Positions 18,373-28,500 are shown, counted from the stretch's first letter. The stretch is 64,000 bases of DNA from JAVVHH01 sp963835135 (GCA_963835135.1 CAWIEF010000002.1:496001-560000); one strand, 5' to 3'. Notes: generated by a model not told the origin, from the sequence alone. Numbers and translations: made by a program.

Positions 18373-18977
18373 GGCGGCGGCAGCGACAGGCGCCCTTGCT
18401 CCAAATAGCCCCGCATGGTGCCGAGCCGCACGGCTTGCGCCGGGTCGTGAGTGACGAGGACGATGACCGCACCAGCTTCGAGCCGCTCGCGCAGGAGCAG
18501 TTCCACTCTGGCGACGCTCTCCGGATCCAGGGCACCGGTGGGCTCGTCCAGCAGCAGCACCGGAGAGTGCGGTGCGAGCGCACGCAGCAGGGCCAGGCGC
18601 TGCCGCTCGCCGGTCGAGCAGGCCGCGACGGGCTGGTCGAAGATGTCGGGCCGCAGGGCCAACCGCGCGGCGAGTTCGACCGGCAGCTGACCGAAATGGT
18701 CGCCGACGCGCTCGAGCCACCATCCGCTCTCGGCCGCGCTGTAGACGACCCGGCGCCGCCAGTCGGTGCCGGACATCCCCGCGCAGGACTGTCCGTCCAG
18801 CAGCGCCTCTCCCTCATGGGGATCGAGATCGGCCAGCATGCGCAACATCAGGCTCTTGCCCGCCCCGGACGGTCCCGTGACCGCCAAGCACTCACCCGCC
18901 GCCAACGCGAAGTCGAACGGCCCGCCATGGCGGCTGCGCAGGCCGGCCGCGCGCAGGCGAGTTGTTGCATCGAGCAT
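18369..18977 (-). CDS. fetA: ABC transporter ATP-binding protein, FetA-like
   Basis: A 202-residue ATPase: Walker A GPSGAGKS near residue 36, signature region CSTGERQRLALLRAL (the usual LSGGE reads CSTGE), Walker B LLLDEPTGALD and switch His in VTHD. ATG 18977 gives a typical N-terminus; an upstream in-frame start at 19070 would overlap the cytochrome b561 gene and adds an unrelated Arg/Pro-rich leader. It pairs with fetB. Confidence 0.85.
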   Translation of the reverse strand: MLDATTRLRAAGLRSRHGGPFDFALAAGECLAVTGPSGAGKSLMLRMLADLDPHEGEALLDGQSCAGMSGTDWRRRVVYSAAESGWWLERVGDHFGQLPVELAARLALRPDIFDQPVAACSTGERQRLALLRALAPHSPVLLLDEPTGALDPESVARVELLLRERLEAGAVIVLVTHDPAQAVRLGTMRGYLEQGRLSLPPP

Positions 18978-19015
18978 CAACGTGCTGATGCGATGCTTCG
19001 CGCGCGCGCCTCCCG

Positions 19016-19567
19016 TCAGCGGTCCTTGACGGCTCCGGGGATCATCCGTCGCAGCAGGTTGTCTTTCCAAACATATTGGTGGATCAGCGCGGCGCTAGCA
19101 TGGACCCCGACCAGCACCAGCAGGACGGTGACGACGGTGCCATGAACACCGGCAACCTGGTTGCCCAGCGCCTTGTTCGCCGGATCATAGGCGGGGACGG
19201 CGAACAACCCGTAGATGCTATCGCCCTGCGCCCACACCGTGAACAAACCGAGCAGCAGGGCCACGCAGATCAGGGCATACATGGCCCAGTGCGTCGCCTT
19301 CGCGACGACGTGCAGCGCGCCGCGATCGGCGGCGGGCAGACGCCGGCCCTGCGTCGCGCGCCAGACGATGCGTCCGGCGACCACGGCGAGGATCACTAGG
19401 CCGAGCAGGATGTGGGTCGACCGTGCCGCCACCCGCGGTGGTCCGCGAGAGAAATCGTCGATGACTTGCGCGAGCACCCATTGCGCGGCGATCAGCCCCA
19501 GGGTGAGCCAGTGAAAGATGATCGTCCGGGCGTCGTAGCCGCGTGCTTGCGTGGAAATCGGCTGCAT
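19016..19567 (-). CDS. cytochrome b561
   Basis: A 183-residue, four-helix inner-membrane b-type cytochrome of the YodB/YceJ class. The expected haem-ligating histidines are spread over the helices: IIFHWLTLG, RSTHILLG, KATHWAMY, and the last pair in GVHGTVV and GVHASAALIH. It moves electrons between the quinone pool and a periplasmic partner. It is 38 bases upstream of fetA on the same strand, possibly one transcript. Confidence 0.9.
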   Translation of the reverse strand: MQPISTQARGYDARTIIFHWLTLGLIAAQWVLAQVIDDFSRGPPRVAARSTHILLGLVILAVVAGRIVWRATQGRRLPAADRGALHVVAKATHWAMYALICVALLLGLFTVWAQGDSIYGLFAVPAYDPANKALGNQVAGVHGTVVTVLLVLVGVHASAALIHQYVWKDNLLRRMIPGAVKDR

Positions 19568-19743
19568 GGGGGGGCGTGCTCCGAACCGGCCGCGATCGTC
19601 ACGCGCCGTTGTTGGGTAGGGGTGCTACGTCGTAGCCGGGAACGGGAGGGGAGTGGAAAGCGCCGGCGGCGCGCACCGCGGGCGGAGTGGTGTCACTGCA
19701 TGGGCCGTCAAAGACACGTTGCAGCGCGCGGACGGGCCGCCGA

Positions 19744-20520
19744 TCATGTGCGTGCCTCGCCGGGGTGCCGGCCCGGTCGTTGCGGCAGAACGAGCACGAG
19801 CGCGACCATCGCGACGCCGATCACCAAGGATGCGAGCGGCCGGCTGAGCGCCATGCCGCCATGATCGACCGGCTTGTCGAGGAAGTCGCCCACGGTGGCT
19901 CCGAGCGGGCGGGTCAGCACGAAGGCGGCCCAGAACAGCGCCACGCGCGAGACGCCGGTCCAGTAGTATAGCGCCGCAAGGACCACGAGCCCGGCGCCGA
20001 AGACGAACGCGCCTCCCTCGTAGCCGAGCCCGCCGGTGTCGGCCGTCCAGTCGCCCAGCGCGGTGCCAAGCGTCTGCGAGAAGGTGATCGTGGCCCAGTA
20101 GAACGCCTCCACGCGCGGGCGGGACACGGTATCAACCGAGACGGTGCCTTCCACGCCGTACCAGACGCCGAGGACCGCCAGCAGGCAGGCGGCCAACAGC
20201 GCCGTGCCTCCGGTGTAGCCGATCCCGAGCGAGCGGTCGGCGAAGTCCGCCATGGTGGTGCCGAACGTCGTCGACGCCACGATCGTCGCCCAATAGAGCC
20301 AGGCGTGGAACGCGCGCGAGCGGATTTGCGCGACCACCAGGGAGATCAGGATGAGGGCAAAGAGCGCCGTTCCGGCCAGGTAGCCCCACGAAAGGGTCAT
20401 TGTGACGGTGTCGCCGCCGGTCTCACCCAGCGTCGTCGCCAGGATCTTGACCACCCAAAACCCAAGGGTGACTGCCGGCACCTTGCTCAAGGTGTCGAAG
20501 CCAGCGGTCCTCGTCAGCAT
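19744..20520 (-). CDS. DUF347 (COG4705) membrane protein
   Basis: A 258-residue protein made of four copies of the DUF347 repeat, each with a G-x(2)-D or D-x(3)-D pattern in a membrane segment: LATTLGETGGDTV, TTFGTTMADFAD, TLGTALGDWTAD and RPLGATVGDFLD. The repeat is usually found in quadruplicate and may bind metal, but function is not established here. It starts at ATG 20520, 7 bases after the stop of a small upstream gene, so the two are co-transcribed. Confidence 0.88.
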   Translation of the reverse strand: MLTRTAGFDTLSKVPAVTLGFWVVKILATTLGETGGDTVTMTLSWGYLAGTALFALILISLVVAQIRSRAFHAWLYWATIVASTTFGTTMADFADRSLGIGYTGGTALLAACLLAVLGVWYGVEGTVSVDTVSRPRVEAFYWATITFSQTLGTALGDWTADTGGLGYEGGAFVFGAGLVVLAALYYWTGVSRVALFWAAFVLTRPLGATVGDFLDKPVDHGGMALSRPLASLVIGVAMVALVLVLPQRPGRHPGEART

Positions 20521-20527
20521 CGGGCGG

Positions 20528-20935
20528 TCACTCGCTCTCGGCCAGCGATGCCTGCTCCGCGCCATCATCCTCCGCGGGCGCGGCGGCGGCAGCCTCGGGC
20601 TTATCCGGGGGCGCTTCCTTCGAGCGGTCCCGCGCCGCGCCGAGGAAGTCGAACACGAGCGGGTCATGGCCCTCGAACGTCAGGTGATATTCGGCCCGCA
20701 CGGGCGCGTGGGAGGCTTGGTCGATCTTACCCACTTTCAAGATCGTCCAACCCTCGCCGCGATCCACTAGGACGGGCGGCAGATTTTCGATTCGGCTTGG
20801 CGGGCGCTGGTCCTCCCGCCCGCGGCGACCTGGACCCCCCGGTCCACCCTTTCCGCCTTTGCGCTCGCGGCTGTTCATGTCGAATTGCGCCGGGGCGGCG
20901 GCCTTCGCCTTTGGCGTGCCGGGTTGTTTGGCCAT
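20528..20935 (-). CDS. hypothetical low-complexity protein
   Basis: A 135-residue protein of no recognised family. The N-terminal 50 residues are charged and Gly/Pro/Arg-rich (GGKGGPGGPGRRGRED), probably disordered. A short ordered-looking core follows (GEGWTILKVGKIDQASHAPV, ending FEGHDPLVFDFLGAARD), then an acidic Ala/Pro/Glu tail. A Gly/Arg-rich basic segment often means nucleic acid or ribosome contact, but nothing proves it. It is 7 bases upstream of the DUF347 gene. Confidence 0.6.
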   Translation of the reverse strand: MAKQPGTPKAKAAAPAQFDMNSRERKGGKGGPGGPGRRGREDQRPPSRIENLPPVLVDRGEGWTILKVGKIDQASHAPVRAEYHLTFEGHDPLVFDFLGAARDRSKEAPPDKPEAAAAAPAEDDGAEQASLAESE

Positions 20936-21033
20936 TGAAGCTCTCCTGGGACAGTCCGTTGCGTTCTAGCGAGGTAGGCCCAGTAGAGTTGCCGGGATTG
21001 CGCCGCAACGCCATGCCGGTCGCGTCAAGCCGA

Positions 21034-22068
21034 TCAGGACAGGAGCCGCCTCACGAGTTCACCGGGTGTGGCTTCCTCACCGATCTGGTCGGTCGTGCAT
21101 TGCCGCGCGGCCTTGTCCGGGCGCCATCGAAGCAGCATGGTCCCGTGGCGAAACCGCCCGTCGGTGACTTGGTCGTAGCTGACCTCCACGACCAGCTCCG
21201 GCGCGAGCTTCTCCCATGCCGTGGACTGCTCGGTCGCCCACCGGCTCGGACCGCCGGGCGCTTCACCGGTGAACCCCTCGCCGCCGCGCAACGCTTCGAG
21301 TCGCCGGGTCAAGGACGGCTTCTCGGCGCTGCTGATCGCCGAGGTGAAGCCGACATGGTCGAGCTTGCCTTCGGTATTGTAGAGCCCCAACAGCAGGGAG
21401 CCGACCACGCGCGTGCCCTTGCCGTAGCGGAACCCGCCCACCACGCAATCCGCGCTGCGATGCGTCTTGACCTTCAGCATGTCGCGCTTGCCGGGAGCGT
21501 AGGGAGCCCCGATCCGCTTGGCGATGACGCCGTCCAGGGCGCCGTGCGCACGTTCGAGCCAGGCTGCCGCCTGCTGGTGGTCGTGCGTGAAGGGCGAGAG
21601 ACGGACGGGGTCCGCCGGGGCGAACCCCGCCATGACGCGCTCCAGCGCCGCCCGGCGATCGGCCAGCGATGCACCGAGCAGCGGTCCGGCGGCTGCCGTT
21701 GCGAGACAGTCGAACAGCACCAGCAGCGCCGGCGTCTCGGCCGCGAGCTTTCGGATGCGGCTCGGCGCCGGATGCACCCGGTCCTGCAGGGCCGCGAACG
21801 ACAGCGTCTCGCCGACGGGGACCATCAACTCCCCATCGAGGACAAACTCGTTCGCTGCCGCGCCCGCAAGCCCGGCGATCATCTCGGGGAAATAGCGCCC
21901 GAGCGGCTTGCCGGACTTAGCGCGGAGTTCGACATCGGCGCCGGACTTGAACGCGAGGCAGCGGAACCCGTCCCATTTCGGCTCGAACTGCCAGCCGGGA
22001 CCGTCCGGCAGCGTGGCCACCACCTTCGCCTCCATCGGCGCCGTCTCGAGATCGAGCAAGAAGGTCAC
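21034..22068 (-). CDS. ligC: ATP-dependent DNA ligase (LigC/LigD-ligase type)
   Basis: A 344-residue ligase. The adenylated lysine is Lys31 in motif I (EPKWDGFR); motif III appears as VLDGELMV, motif IV as DGVIAKR and motif V as DMLKVKTH. An OB-fold region then holds VVGGFRYGKG. Length matches stand-alone LigC proteins used in end joining and base-excision repair. No Ku gene or other LigD domain is visible nearby. Confidence 0.9.
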   Translation of the reverse strand: MTFLLDLETAPMEAKVVATLPDGPGWQFEPKWDGFRCLAFKSGADVELRAKSGKPLGRYFPEMIAGLAGAAANEFVLDGELMVPVGETLSFAALQDRVHPAPSRIRKLAAETPALLVLFDCLATAAAGPLLGASLADRRAALERVMAGFAPADPVRLSPFTHDHQQAAAWLERAHGALDGVIAKRIGAPYAPGKRDMLKVKTHRSADCVVGGFRYGKGTRVVGSLLLGLYNTEGKLDHVGFTSAISSAEKPSLTRRLEALRGGEGFTGEAPGGPSRWATEQSTAWEKLAPELVVEVSYDQVTDGRFRHGTMLLRWRPDKAARQCTTDQIGEEATPGELVRRLLS

Positions 22069-22093
22069 CGGCGCGCGTCCTATCCGGCCCGGT

Positions 22094-22306
22094 TCACCGG
22101 CCGGGCGTGTTCACCGCGCCGCGTGGCAGGCTGTTGGATGTCTGGAACGGCAACTGCGGCGAGGAGCTATCCTGCCGCCCCGCGGGATACTGTGTTCCGA
22201 CCCAGCGCTCGCTGTTCACCGGACCCGCGACAACCGGCGGTCCGGCGGGCTGTGCGGCGCAACCGCCGATCGAGATCAAAACGCAGGCCATGAGCGCACG
22301 ATGCAT
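22094..22306 (-). CDS. small lipoprotein, hypothetical
   Basis: A 70-residue protein from ATG 22306. It has a short hydrophobic signal (ALMACVLISIGGC) with a plausible lipobox ending at Cys, followed by a Pro/Ser-rich mature part with no recognised domain. It lies 25 bases upstream of ligC on the same strand. Confidence 0.6.
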   Translation of the reverse strand: MHRALMACVLISIGGCAAQPAGPPVVAGPVNSERWVGTQYPAGRQDSSSPQLPFQTSNSLPRGAVNTPGR

Positions 22307-22435
22307 TGGTGGTTGTCTCCACTTGAGGGTTACCCGTCGCAGGGACGAGCGAACGCGTTGCTGCCGCGCTTCATCTACGGTGGGCATTGACGCTCTGCGA
22401 CGCTCCCTCGCGCACTTGTTTGGTTCAGCGTGCGA

Positions 22436-23356
22436 TCACTTGCCCCAGCGCAGGACGAGCGGGTCGAGTCGGCGGGCGATTTCCATCAAGCCAGCGCGCG
22501 TCGCCGGGTGCAGCGGCGGGAACGGCGCCCGGCCGGCCTCGCACGCGATCACGCCGCCTTCCTGCATCAGCGCCTTGGCGGCGAGCAGGCCGCATTGGCG
22601 GTTTTCGTAATTGATCAGCGGCAACCAGCGCTGGTAGGCATCCATCGCCGCAATCCGATCTCCCTTGAGATAAGGGTCGACGATCTGCCGGATGCCGTCC
22701 GGGTAGCCGCCGCCCGTCATCGTGCCGGTGGCGCCCGCCTCGAGGTCGGCCATCAACGTGATGCCCTCTTCGCCATCCCAAGGTCCCTCGATCGCCTCGC
22801 CCCCGAGCTCGAGCATGGCGCGCAGCTTTGCCGCCGCCTGCGGGACCTCGATCTTAAAATAGGAGACATTCACGATCTCGCGCGCCATCCGGCCCAGCAA
22901 CGGCGCAGATAGGCTCGTGCCGGCCACGGGCGCGTCCTGGATCATGATCGGGATTGAGACCGCGTCGGACAGGGCGCGGAAGAAGTCCCAGATCGCGGAC
23001 TCCGGAACGCGGATGGTCGCACCGTGATACGGCGGCATCACCATGACCATCGCCGCCCCCGCCGACTGGGCCCGTCTGCTGCGCTCGGCGCAGATCGCGG
23101 TGGCGAAATGCGTGGTCGTGACGATCACCGGAACCCGGCCGGCGACGTGGGCGAGGACGGCGTCCATGATCTGGTCCCGCTCGGCATCGGCAAGCGCGAA
23201 CTGCTCGGAGTAGTTGGCGAGGATGCACAGGCCGTGCGAGCCCGCCTCGATCATGAAGTCGACCGCCCGAAGCTGACCATCGATATCGAGCTGGCCCGAT
23301 GGGTCGAAGATGGTGGGCACGACGGGGAAGACGCCGCGGTAGGGACGATTGGTCAC
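22436..23356 (-). CDS. dihydrodipicolinate synthase/N-acetylneuraminate lyase family protein
   Basis: A 306-residue TIM-barrel enzyme of the DapA superfamily. The Schiff-base lysine is Lys168 in SYFKIE. It is unlikely to be true DapA: the pyruvate-binding GTTGE loop reads LANYSEQ (residues 46-52), and the catalytic Tyr position of the YNxP motif is Gln140 (MIQDAP). Relatives of this type act on sugar-acid intermediates such as 2-keto-3-deoxy acids. A GH51 arabinofuranosidase remnant lies directly upstream, which hints at a former pentose-degradation locus. Confidence 0.82.
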   Translation of the reverse strand: MTNRPYRGVFPVVPTIFDPSGQLDIDGQLRAVDFMIEAGSHGLCILANYSEQFALADAERDQIMDAVLAHVAGRVPVIVTTTHFATAICAERSRRAQSAGAAMVMVMPPYHGATIRVPESAIWDFFRALSDAVSIPIMIQDAPVAGTSLSAPLLGRMAREIVNVSYFKIEVPQAAAKLRAMLELGGEAIEGPWDGEEGITLMADLEAGATGTMTGGGYPDGIRQIVDPYLKGDRIAAMDAYQRWLPLINYENRQCGLLAAKALMQEGGVIACEAGRAPFPPLHPATRAGLMEIARRLDPLVLRWGK

Positions 23357-23387
23357 GCCGCTCCTTTCAGTGCTTTGCTGCTCATCT

Positions 23388-23700
23388 TAGGCGTCCGAGA
23401 GCGAGAGGCGGATCACGTTCCAAGCGACTTGGTGTTGCTGGCCTCCAGGTCGTCGTGACGGGGCTGCAGCGCCTGCGTCGCGAGGAGCGCGCCAAAGCCG
23501 GAGGCGGTGAGGTCGAGGCTGATGTCTTCTCGAGCGAGCGGTTCAGCGCGAACACCGTCACGGTGCGAGCCTGTTCGTCGCGGACGGCGGCCAGCTTCAG
23601 GGATGGGACGGCAGCGATGTCGTAGGTCAGCTCCAACTGTCCGCGTGTCGTAGTAGCGCGTCCCATACGTGGGCGATTTTACGGCCGCGCGCAAGACGCG
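23388..23700 (-). pseudogene. C-terminal remnant of GH51 alpha-L-arabinofuranosidase
   Basis: Pieces of the C-terminal beta-sandwich of GH51 arabinofuranosidases can be read in order across three frames: SPTYGTRYYDT, then LKLAAVRDEQARTVTVFALNRSLE, then DISLDLTASGFGALL...HDDLEASNTK, and finally VAWNVIRLSLSDA with a stop at 23388-23390. At least two frameshifts separate the blocks and the catalytic barrel is missing. It is therefore a truncated, degraded gene, not an intact short protein. Confidence 0.75.
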
Positions 23701-23800
23701 ACACGGGCGCAACCGAAGCAATGTATGGTCCTACCCTGGCGCTAATTCTTTCACCCGCACAAAAGGGGGAGAGTGGCAATCCGAACGAGCTCGCAAACAA

Positions 23801-23970
23801 ATGACGATCGAGGAGACCGCGGCAGCAATCTTGGGCCGTCAAGCAACTATCAACGAAAAAGGAAAGCGGCGTCGCGTGACGATGCAGGAGGTCTTGCTTA
23901 TGGCGCAGGTGAAGAAGGACATCGCGGGTGATCACCGGGCGGCTAAACTGATGCTTGATCTAAGCGCCAA
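23801..23970 (+). pseudogene. DUF5681-like fragment
   Basis: From ATG 23801 the frame encodes a basic segment with ATINEKGKRRRVTMQEVLLMAQ and then GDHRAAKLMLDLSA. This fits the C-terminal part of DUF5681, a short domain common in mobile-element and plasmid regions. Family similarity ends near 23970, where the reading passes into a transposase fragment, so the gene is truncated by that junction. Confidence 0.5.
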
Positions 23971-24160
23971 AGCCCCCGTAGTTGACCACGGCGCACTGAA
24001 GCAAGTGATCCGGCCCGCGCGGATTTCCGACGATGAAGACCGCCTACGCGACCATCACAGGCTTCGAGATCATGCGCATGATCCGCCGCGGGCATTGTAT
24101 GCTTGGACAGCCGGGTGCGGCAGGCGAGGTCCGCTTCGTCAACAAGATGCGCTCGCGACG
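23969..24160 (+). pseudogene. IS6-family transposase C-terminal fragment
   Basis: VDHGALKQVIRPAR is followed, after a frame change, by MKTAYATITGFEIMRMIRRG and GEVRFVNKM. These match the end of IS6-type transposases: the E of the DDE triad lies in the EADHG motif, here VDHG with the Glu lost, followed by the conserved KTAYATI helix. The N-terminal two thirds are absent and no terminal repeat was found nearby, so this is a dead fragment. It differs from the intact IS6 copy at 28.8 kb. Confidence 0.65.
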
Positions 24161-24372
24161 ATCAGCGCCACCGTTCAATGCTCGTCCTGGACGGGGCTGT
24201 TGGCTCTGGCTGGCAAACGACTGCCGGGCCCCACTCCTGATCGCCCGCTTCGTCTGCGCGTTCAGGAGCGCGCGTGTTATCCTCTTCAAAGGCATGCCGA
24301 TCATCGCGCGTCGTGGTCGAAGCCGATAGGCCGCCCGGACGATCTCGCCCATGCGTCGGTTGCGAAAGGCAA

Positions 24373-24855
24373 GTGTTGCGTAAAATCGTAAGGCGGTTGG
24401 CTGCGATGGCGCTCAGTTTAGCGCTGTCGGCGTGCGGGTCGGGAGTGGAGGGATTCAAGGTGCCCTCACCGATCGACATGGCTCATCTCCAGCGGCCGGA
24501 GACACCCAATACGGCGCTCGCCGCCCCTGACGGGTTTACCCCAACGCCGGATTTCCTAACGCCGGTCTACAATCGGCCGGCAGACGATCTCTATGCGGCA
24601 GTGATCAAGATGGCTGAGGCGCAGGACCGGACCTACCTGCTCGCTCGCTTCGACGATCGGAGGCAGGCGCAATTCGTGGCAAGGATTGCGGTGTTTGGGT
24701 TTCCGGATCTCATCGCGGTGCAGGTGCTCAAGGATGGCGCGGACCGGTCACGGCTCGTGATCTGGTCTCGCAGCGTTTACGGCTACTCGGATTTTGGGGT
24801 GAACCGCAGGCGAGTGGCTCGGTGGCTGGCGGCTATCGACGAGGGGAAAAGATGA
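24373..24855 (+). CDS. DUF1499-like lipoprotein
   Basis: A 160-residue protein from GTG 24373, preceded by GAAAGG at good spacing. The signal ends in a lipobox (LALSAC), so it should be lipid-anchored. The mature part resembles DUF1499: PADDLYAAVIKMAEAQDRTYLLAR, FVARIAVFGFPDLIAVQV, then a C-terminal SRSVYGYSDFGVNRRRVARWL. The function is unknown. It is intact although surrounded by remnants. Confidence 0.72.
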   Translation: MLRKIVRRLAAMALSLALSACGSGVEGFKVPSPIDMAHLQRPETPNTALAAPDGFTPTPDFLTPVYNRPADDLYAAVIKMAEAQDRTYLLARFDDRRQAQFVARIAVFGFPDLIAVQVLKDGADRSRLVIWSRSVYGYSDFGVNRRRVARWLAAIDEGKR

Positions 24856-24933
24856 GACCTGGGCGGGCCTGGGAGGGTCCTTCGGACGCACCCGGGGCCT
24901 GGACCAGACGCAATTCAATTCGTTTGCCGGATT

Positions 24934-25330
24934 TTACATAGCCGGTGACTTGCCCCCTTTGTGCCCTCGTTCGTAAGCAGATTCGGTTCCTTGTATGCCC
25001 CTGGGCGGGTGGGCTGCAAAGGCCTCTGGGGTGAGCCCGTCGAGGCTCGTGTGTGGCCGTTCCGTGTTGTATCGATCCCCCATGCTTCAGTGATCCGGCG
25101 TGCCCCGGGCAAGCTGCCGAACAGGTGCTCGTTGAGGCATTCGTCGCGGAACCGGTCGTTGAAGCTCCCGACGAGCCCGTTCTGTTGCGGCTTGCCCGGC
25201 GCAATATAATGCCACAACACCGACCGCTCCTTCTACCAGCGCAGCATCGCGTGCGACGTCAGCTCCGTGCCGTTGTCGCTGACCGCCATCGCCTGACAGC
25301 CCCGGGTGTCACCCAGCACGATCAAACCGC
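24934..25330 (-). pseudogene. IS3-family transposase (OrfB) C-terminal remnant
   Basis: Reading the minus strand gives MAVSDNGTELTSHAMLRW, a stop codon, ERSVLWHYIAPGKPQQNG, FNDRFRDECLNEHLF, and after a frameshift YNTERPHTSLDGLTPEAFA, ending at a TAA at 24934-24936. These are the conserved C-terminal motifs of IS3-family integrases. One nonsense codon and at least one frameshift make it inactive, and the N-terminal part is missing. Confidence 0.8.
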
Positions 25331-25382
25331 GGCGATCAGGCGCAGCTCTGCACAGCAGTGACAGTCGTTCAGAAGCGGCCAC

Positions 25383-25532
25383 TTACGGCCGGCGTGCCCG
25401 CCGGCGCACCCGCCGTTTCTGATACCCGGCCACCACCGCGATTCCGGCGATCGGGATGAGGAACAGCAGCAGTTCAAACAATCCGCTTCCCCCATCAGGA
25501 GACAAACCGAAGAGTCCCTCAAGAAAATCCAT
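25383..25532 (-). CDS. small single-pass membrane protein (49 aa)
   Basis: A 49-residue frame from ATG 25532 with a strong AAGGTGA ribosome-binding site at ideal spacing. The N-terminus is short and acidic (MDFLEGLFGLSPDGG), followed by one hydrophobic helix (LLLFLIPIAGIAVVAGY) and a very basic tail (KRRVRRRARRP). It lies 18 bases downstream of the large beta-propeller gene and is probably co-transcribed with it. I recognise no family. Confidence 0.6.
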   Translation of the reverse strand: MDFLEGLFGLSPDGGSGLFELLLFLIPIAGIAVVAGYQKRRVRRRARRP

Positions 25533-25549
25533 AGTCGTTCACCTTTTGC

Positions 25550-28500
25550 TCATTCTGCCTTGGCTGCGGCGGCTGCAATCGCTCGCCGAACAACCGCTAC
25601 CTCGCCCGTTGCGAGTGTCTCGAGCCGACCGATCTCGCCGGTGACCTTCGAAATCACGTCCCGCGACACCGCCGCATGTGGCTCCGTCGGCGCCATGTCC
25701 GCGATCCCCACCCCCGCGATCAAATCCGCCAGCGTGTCGTTCAGTCCCGCAGGATGGCGTAGCACGTCCCGTGGCGACCGCCGGCGGATGTCCACGAGCA
25801 CTCCCTCGATCGCCTCGAGCGCGTCCCGCGCTTTCTCCGCCCGCTCGGCCAGGTCAGGCGTGGCGCCTCCGAGCCCGCCTTTAAGCCGCCGGATTCGGTT
25901 CACCGCCCCGTGAAGCCGCGACAGCGCATCCGTCAGCGCGGTCAGCAATGTGAACTGCGCCTGGTAGTCCGCCGCGGTCGCCGTCACGTTCGGGTTAGCC
26001 CGCACCACGAGATTCGCGCTCCGCGTCTCATTGCCTGCCGTCAGCGTCACCTGATAGTTCCCCGGGACGGCGTACGGCCCGGCCGGGCTGTCTCCGTCGC
26101 TGGCCAGCGCGTCGGTCGCCGGCATTAGCGTCTTGTCCAGCTTCGCCGGCCCCGGATAACGCAGATCCCAGACGAACCGGTTCAGTCCGCGCCGCGTGGT
26201 CGGGCGTTTGCTCGCCGCCACGTCCTCGTCATCGCTGCGAAAGCGCGTCACCTCCGCCCCCGCCGCGTCCGCGATCACGATCATGACCGGCTCCGCGTCG
26301 GCCGCGGGCAGCCAGTAATGCAGCAACGCCCCGAGCGGCGGGTTCTCACCAACGTCCAGATGTTCTCGCCGCGTCCCGCCGCCGGGCAGTTCGTGGGTCG
26401 TGATCCCGCCGCCTATCCCGAACGCCAGCGCTGTGGACGTTCCCGCTCGCATCCCCCGCAGCGCCGCAAAATGAAGTTTAAACCGCACCGCCTCCCGTGG
26501 CGGTAACAGCTGCACTCCTTCCGGCCCGGGCAGCGCACGCAGTGGCGTAATATCGTCCAGGATCCAGAACGATCGCCCATGCGTGCCGGCCACCAGGTCG
26601 CCCGCCTTTATCTGCAGGTCATAGACTGGCACGGTCGGCAAACGTCCCGGTGCCCGTTCCCAGTGCGCGCCGTCATCCAAGCTGACGAACACCCCCGTTT
26701 CCGTTCCCACGAACAGCAGCCCCGGCCGCACCGGATCCGCCCGAATTACCCGCGTGATCTCGTTTGCCGGAAAATTCTCCTCAATCCGCGCCCAGCTCCG
26801 CCCGCCATCCCGGGTCCGAAACAGATACGGCCGGTAGTCTGCTAGCTTGTAGCGGGTTGCCGCCACATACACCGTGTCGGCGTCGTGCGCCGATGGCTCG
26901 ACGCAGCCGACATAGGCGAGCTCCGGCAGATCAGGCGGGGTTACGTTCGTCCAGGACGCCCCGTCGTCGCGCGTCACGTGCACCAGCCCGTCATCCGTGC
27001 TAGCCCAAATCTCACCCGTCCGGTGCGGCGACGGGGCGATCGAGGCGCAGGTCGCGTGCACCTCCGCCCCCGCACTCTCACGCGTAATCGGGCCGCCCGA
27101 CGGCGCTTGCCGCGTCTTCTCATTCAGGCTCAGGTCCGGCGACATCTCCTCCCAGTGAATCCCGCCGTCCCACGTCCGGAACACATGGTTCCCGCCCGCA
27201 TACAGCAGGTCCGGATCGTGCGGCGAGAACACCAGCGGGAAAGTCCAGGCAAAGCGGTAGCGCATGTCCGCCGGCGCAATCCCCGTGCTCTCCTCTGGCC
27301 AAACGTTCACGAGTTGGATCTGGTCGACGCGCCGGTCCCACCGCTGTAGCGCGCCCGCGCCGCCCGGGCTCGAGCCGACCGCACCATGAAACACCACGTC
27401 GTCGTCGTCTGGTTTGACCGCTATGAAGCCGCTCTCGCCCGATCCGGGGTAAAAACAATCGCCGAGCGTGATCGCGCCCCAGATCGACGCCGACGGCACC
27501 GCGATCGCGGTGTTGTCCTGCTGCGTCCCGTAGACGTTGTAAGGTGACCGGTTGTCTGTCGCGATGCGATAGAACTGCGCCGTCAACTGGTTGTAGATGG
27601 TGCTCCAAGTCTCGCCGCCGTTGAACGAGACGTTTGCACCGCCGTCGTTACCCTGAATCATACGCCGCGGATCGGCGGGGTCTATCCAAAGGTCATGGTT
27701 GTCGCCGTGCGGCGTCAGGATCTCGCTAAACTGCGCGCCCCCGTCGGTCGAGCGCCACATTTGCAGGTTGTTGACATAGACTGTGTCGGCATGTGCCGGG
27801 TCGGCGAACACGTGCGTGTAATACCAGGGCCGATGCATCAAGTCCCGGCTCGCCGACACCAACTTCCAGCTCTCGCCATAATCCTCCGAGCGGTAGAGGC
27901 CGGTCTGCTCGTCCACCGCCTCGACCAGCGCCCAGACCCGCCCGGTTCGCGCCGGTGACACCGATACGCCGATCTTGCCGAGCATCCCGCCGGGTAGGCC
28001 TGGCCGCCGGCTGATTTCCTCCCAGGTCTCGCCACCATCGGTCGAACGGAACAGCCCGCTCCCCGGTCCACCCGAGCTCAGGTTCCAGAAATTCCGCCGG
28101 GTCTGCCATAGGCTTGCGAATACGACCCGTGGGTTACCTGCATCGAGGCAGACGTCGACGCACCCGGTGTCCGCGTCGCGGAACAGGACACGCTGCCAGC
28201 TAGTTCCGCCATCGGTCGTGCGAAACAGCCCGCGCTCCTCGCCGGGGCCGAAGATGTCGCCCAGCGCCGCCGCGAACGCGATGTCCGGGTTGCGCGGATG
28301 GATAGCGATTTCGCCGATATGCTTGCTGTCCCGCAGCCCGGCATGACGCCAGGTCCGCCCGGCATCCTCCGACTTGTAGACCCCGTCGCCGTAAGAGACA
28401 TCGATGCGGATCTCGGTCTCGCCGGTGCCGGCGAAGATGACGTTGCGGTCCGAAGGCGCCACTGCCAGCGCCCCAATCGCCGCCGTCCCCAGGAAGCCGT

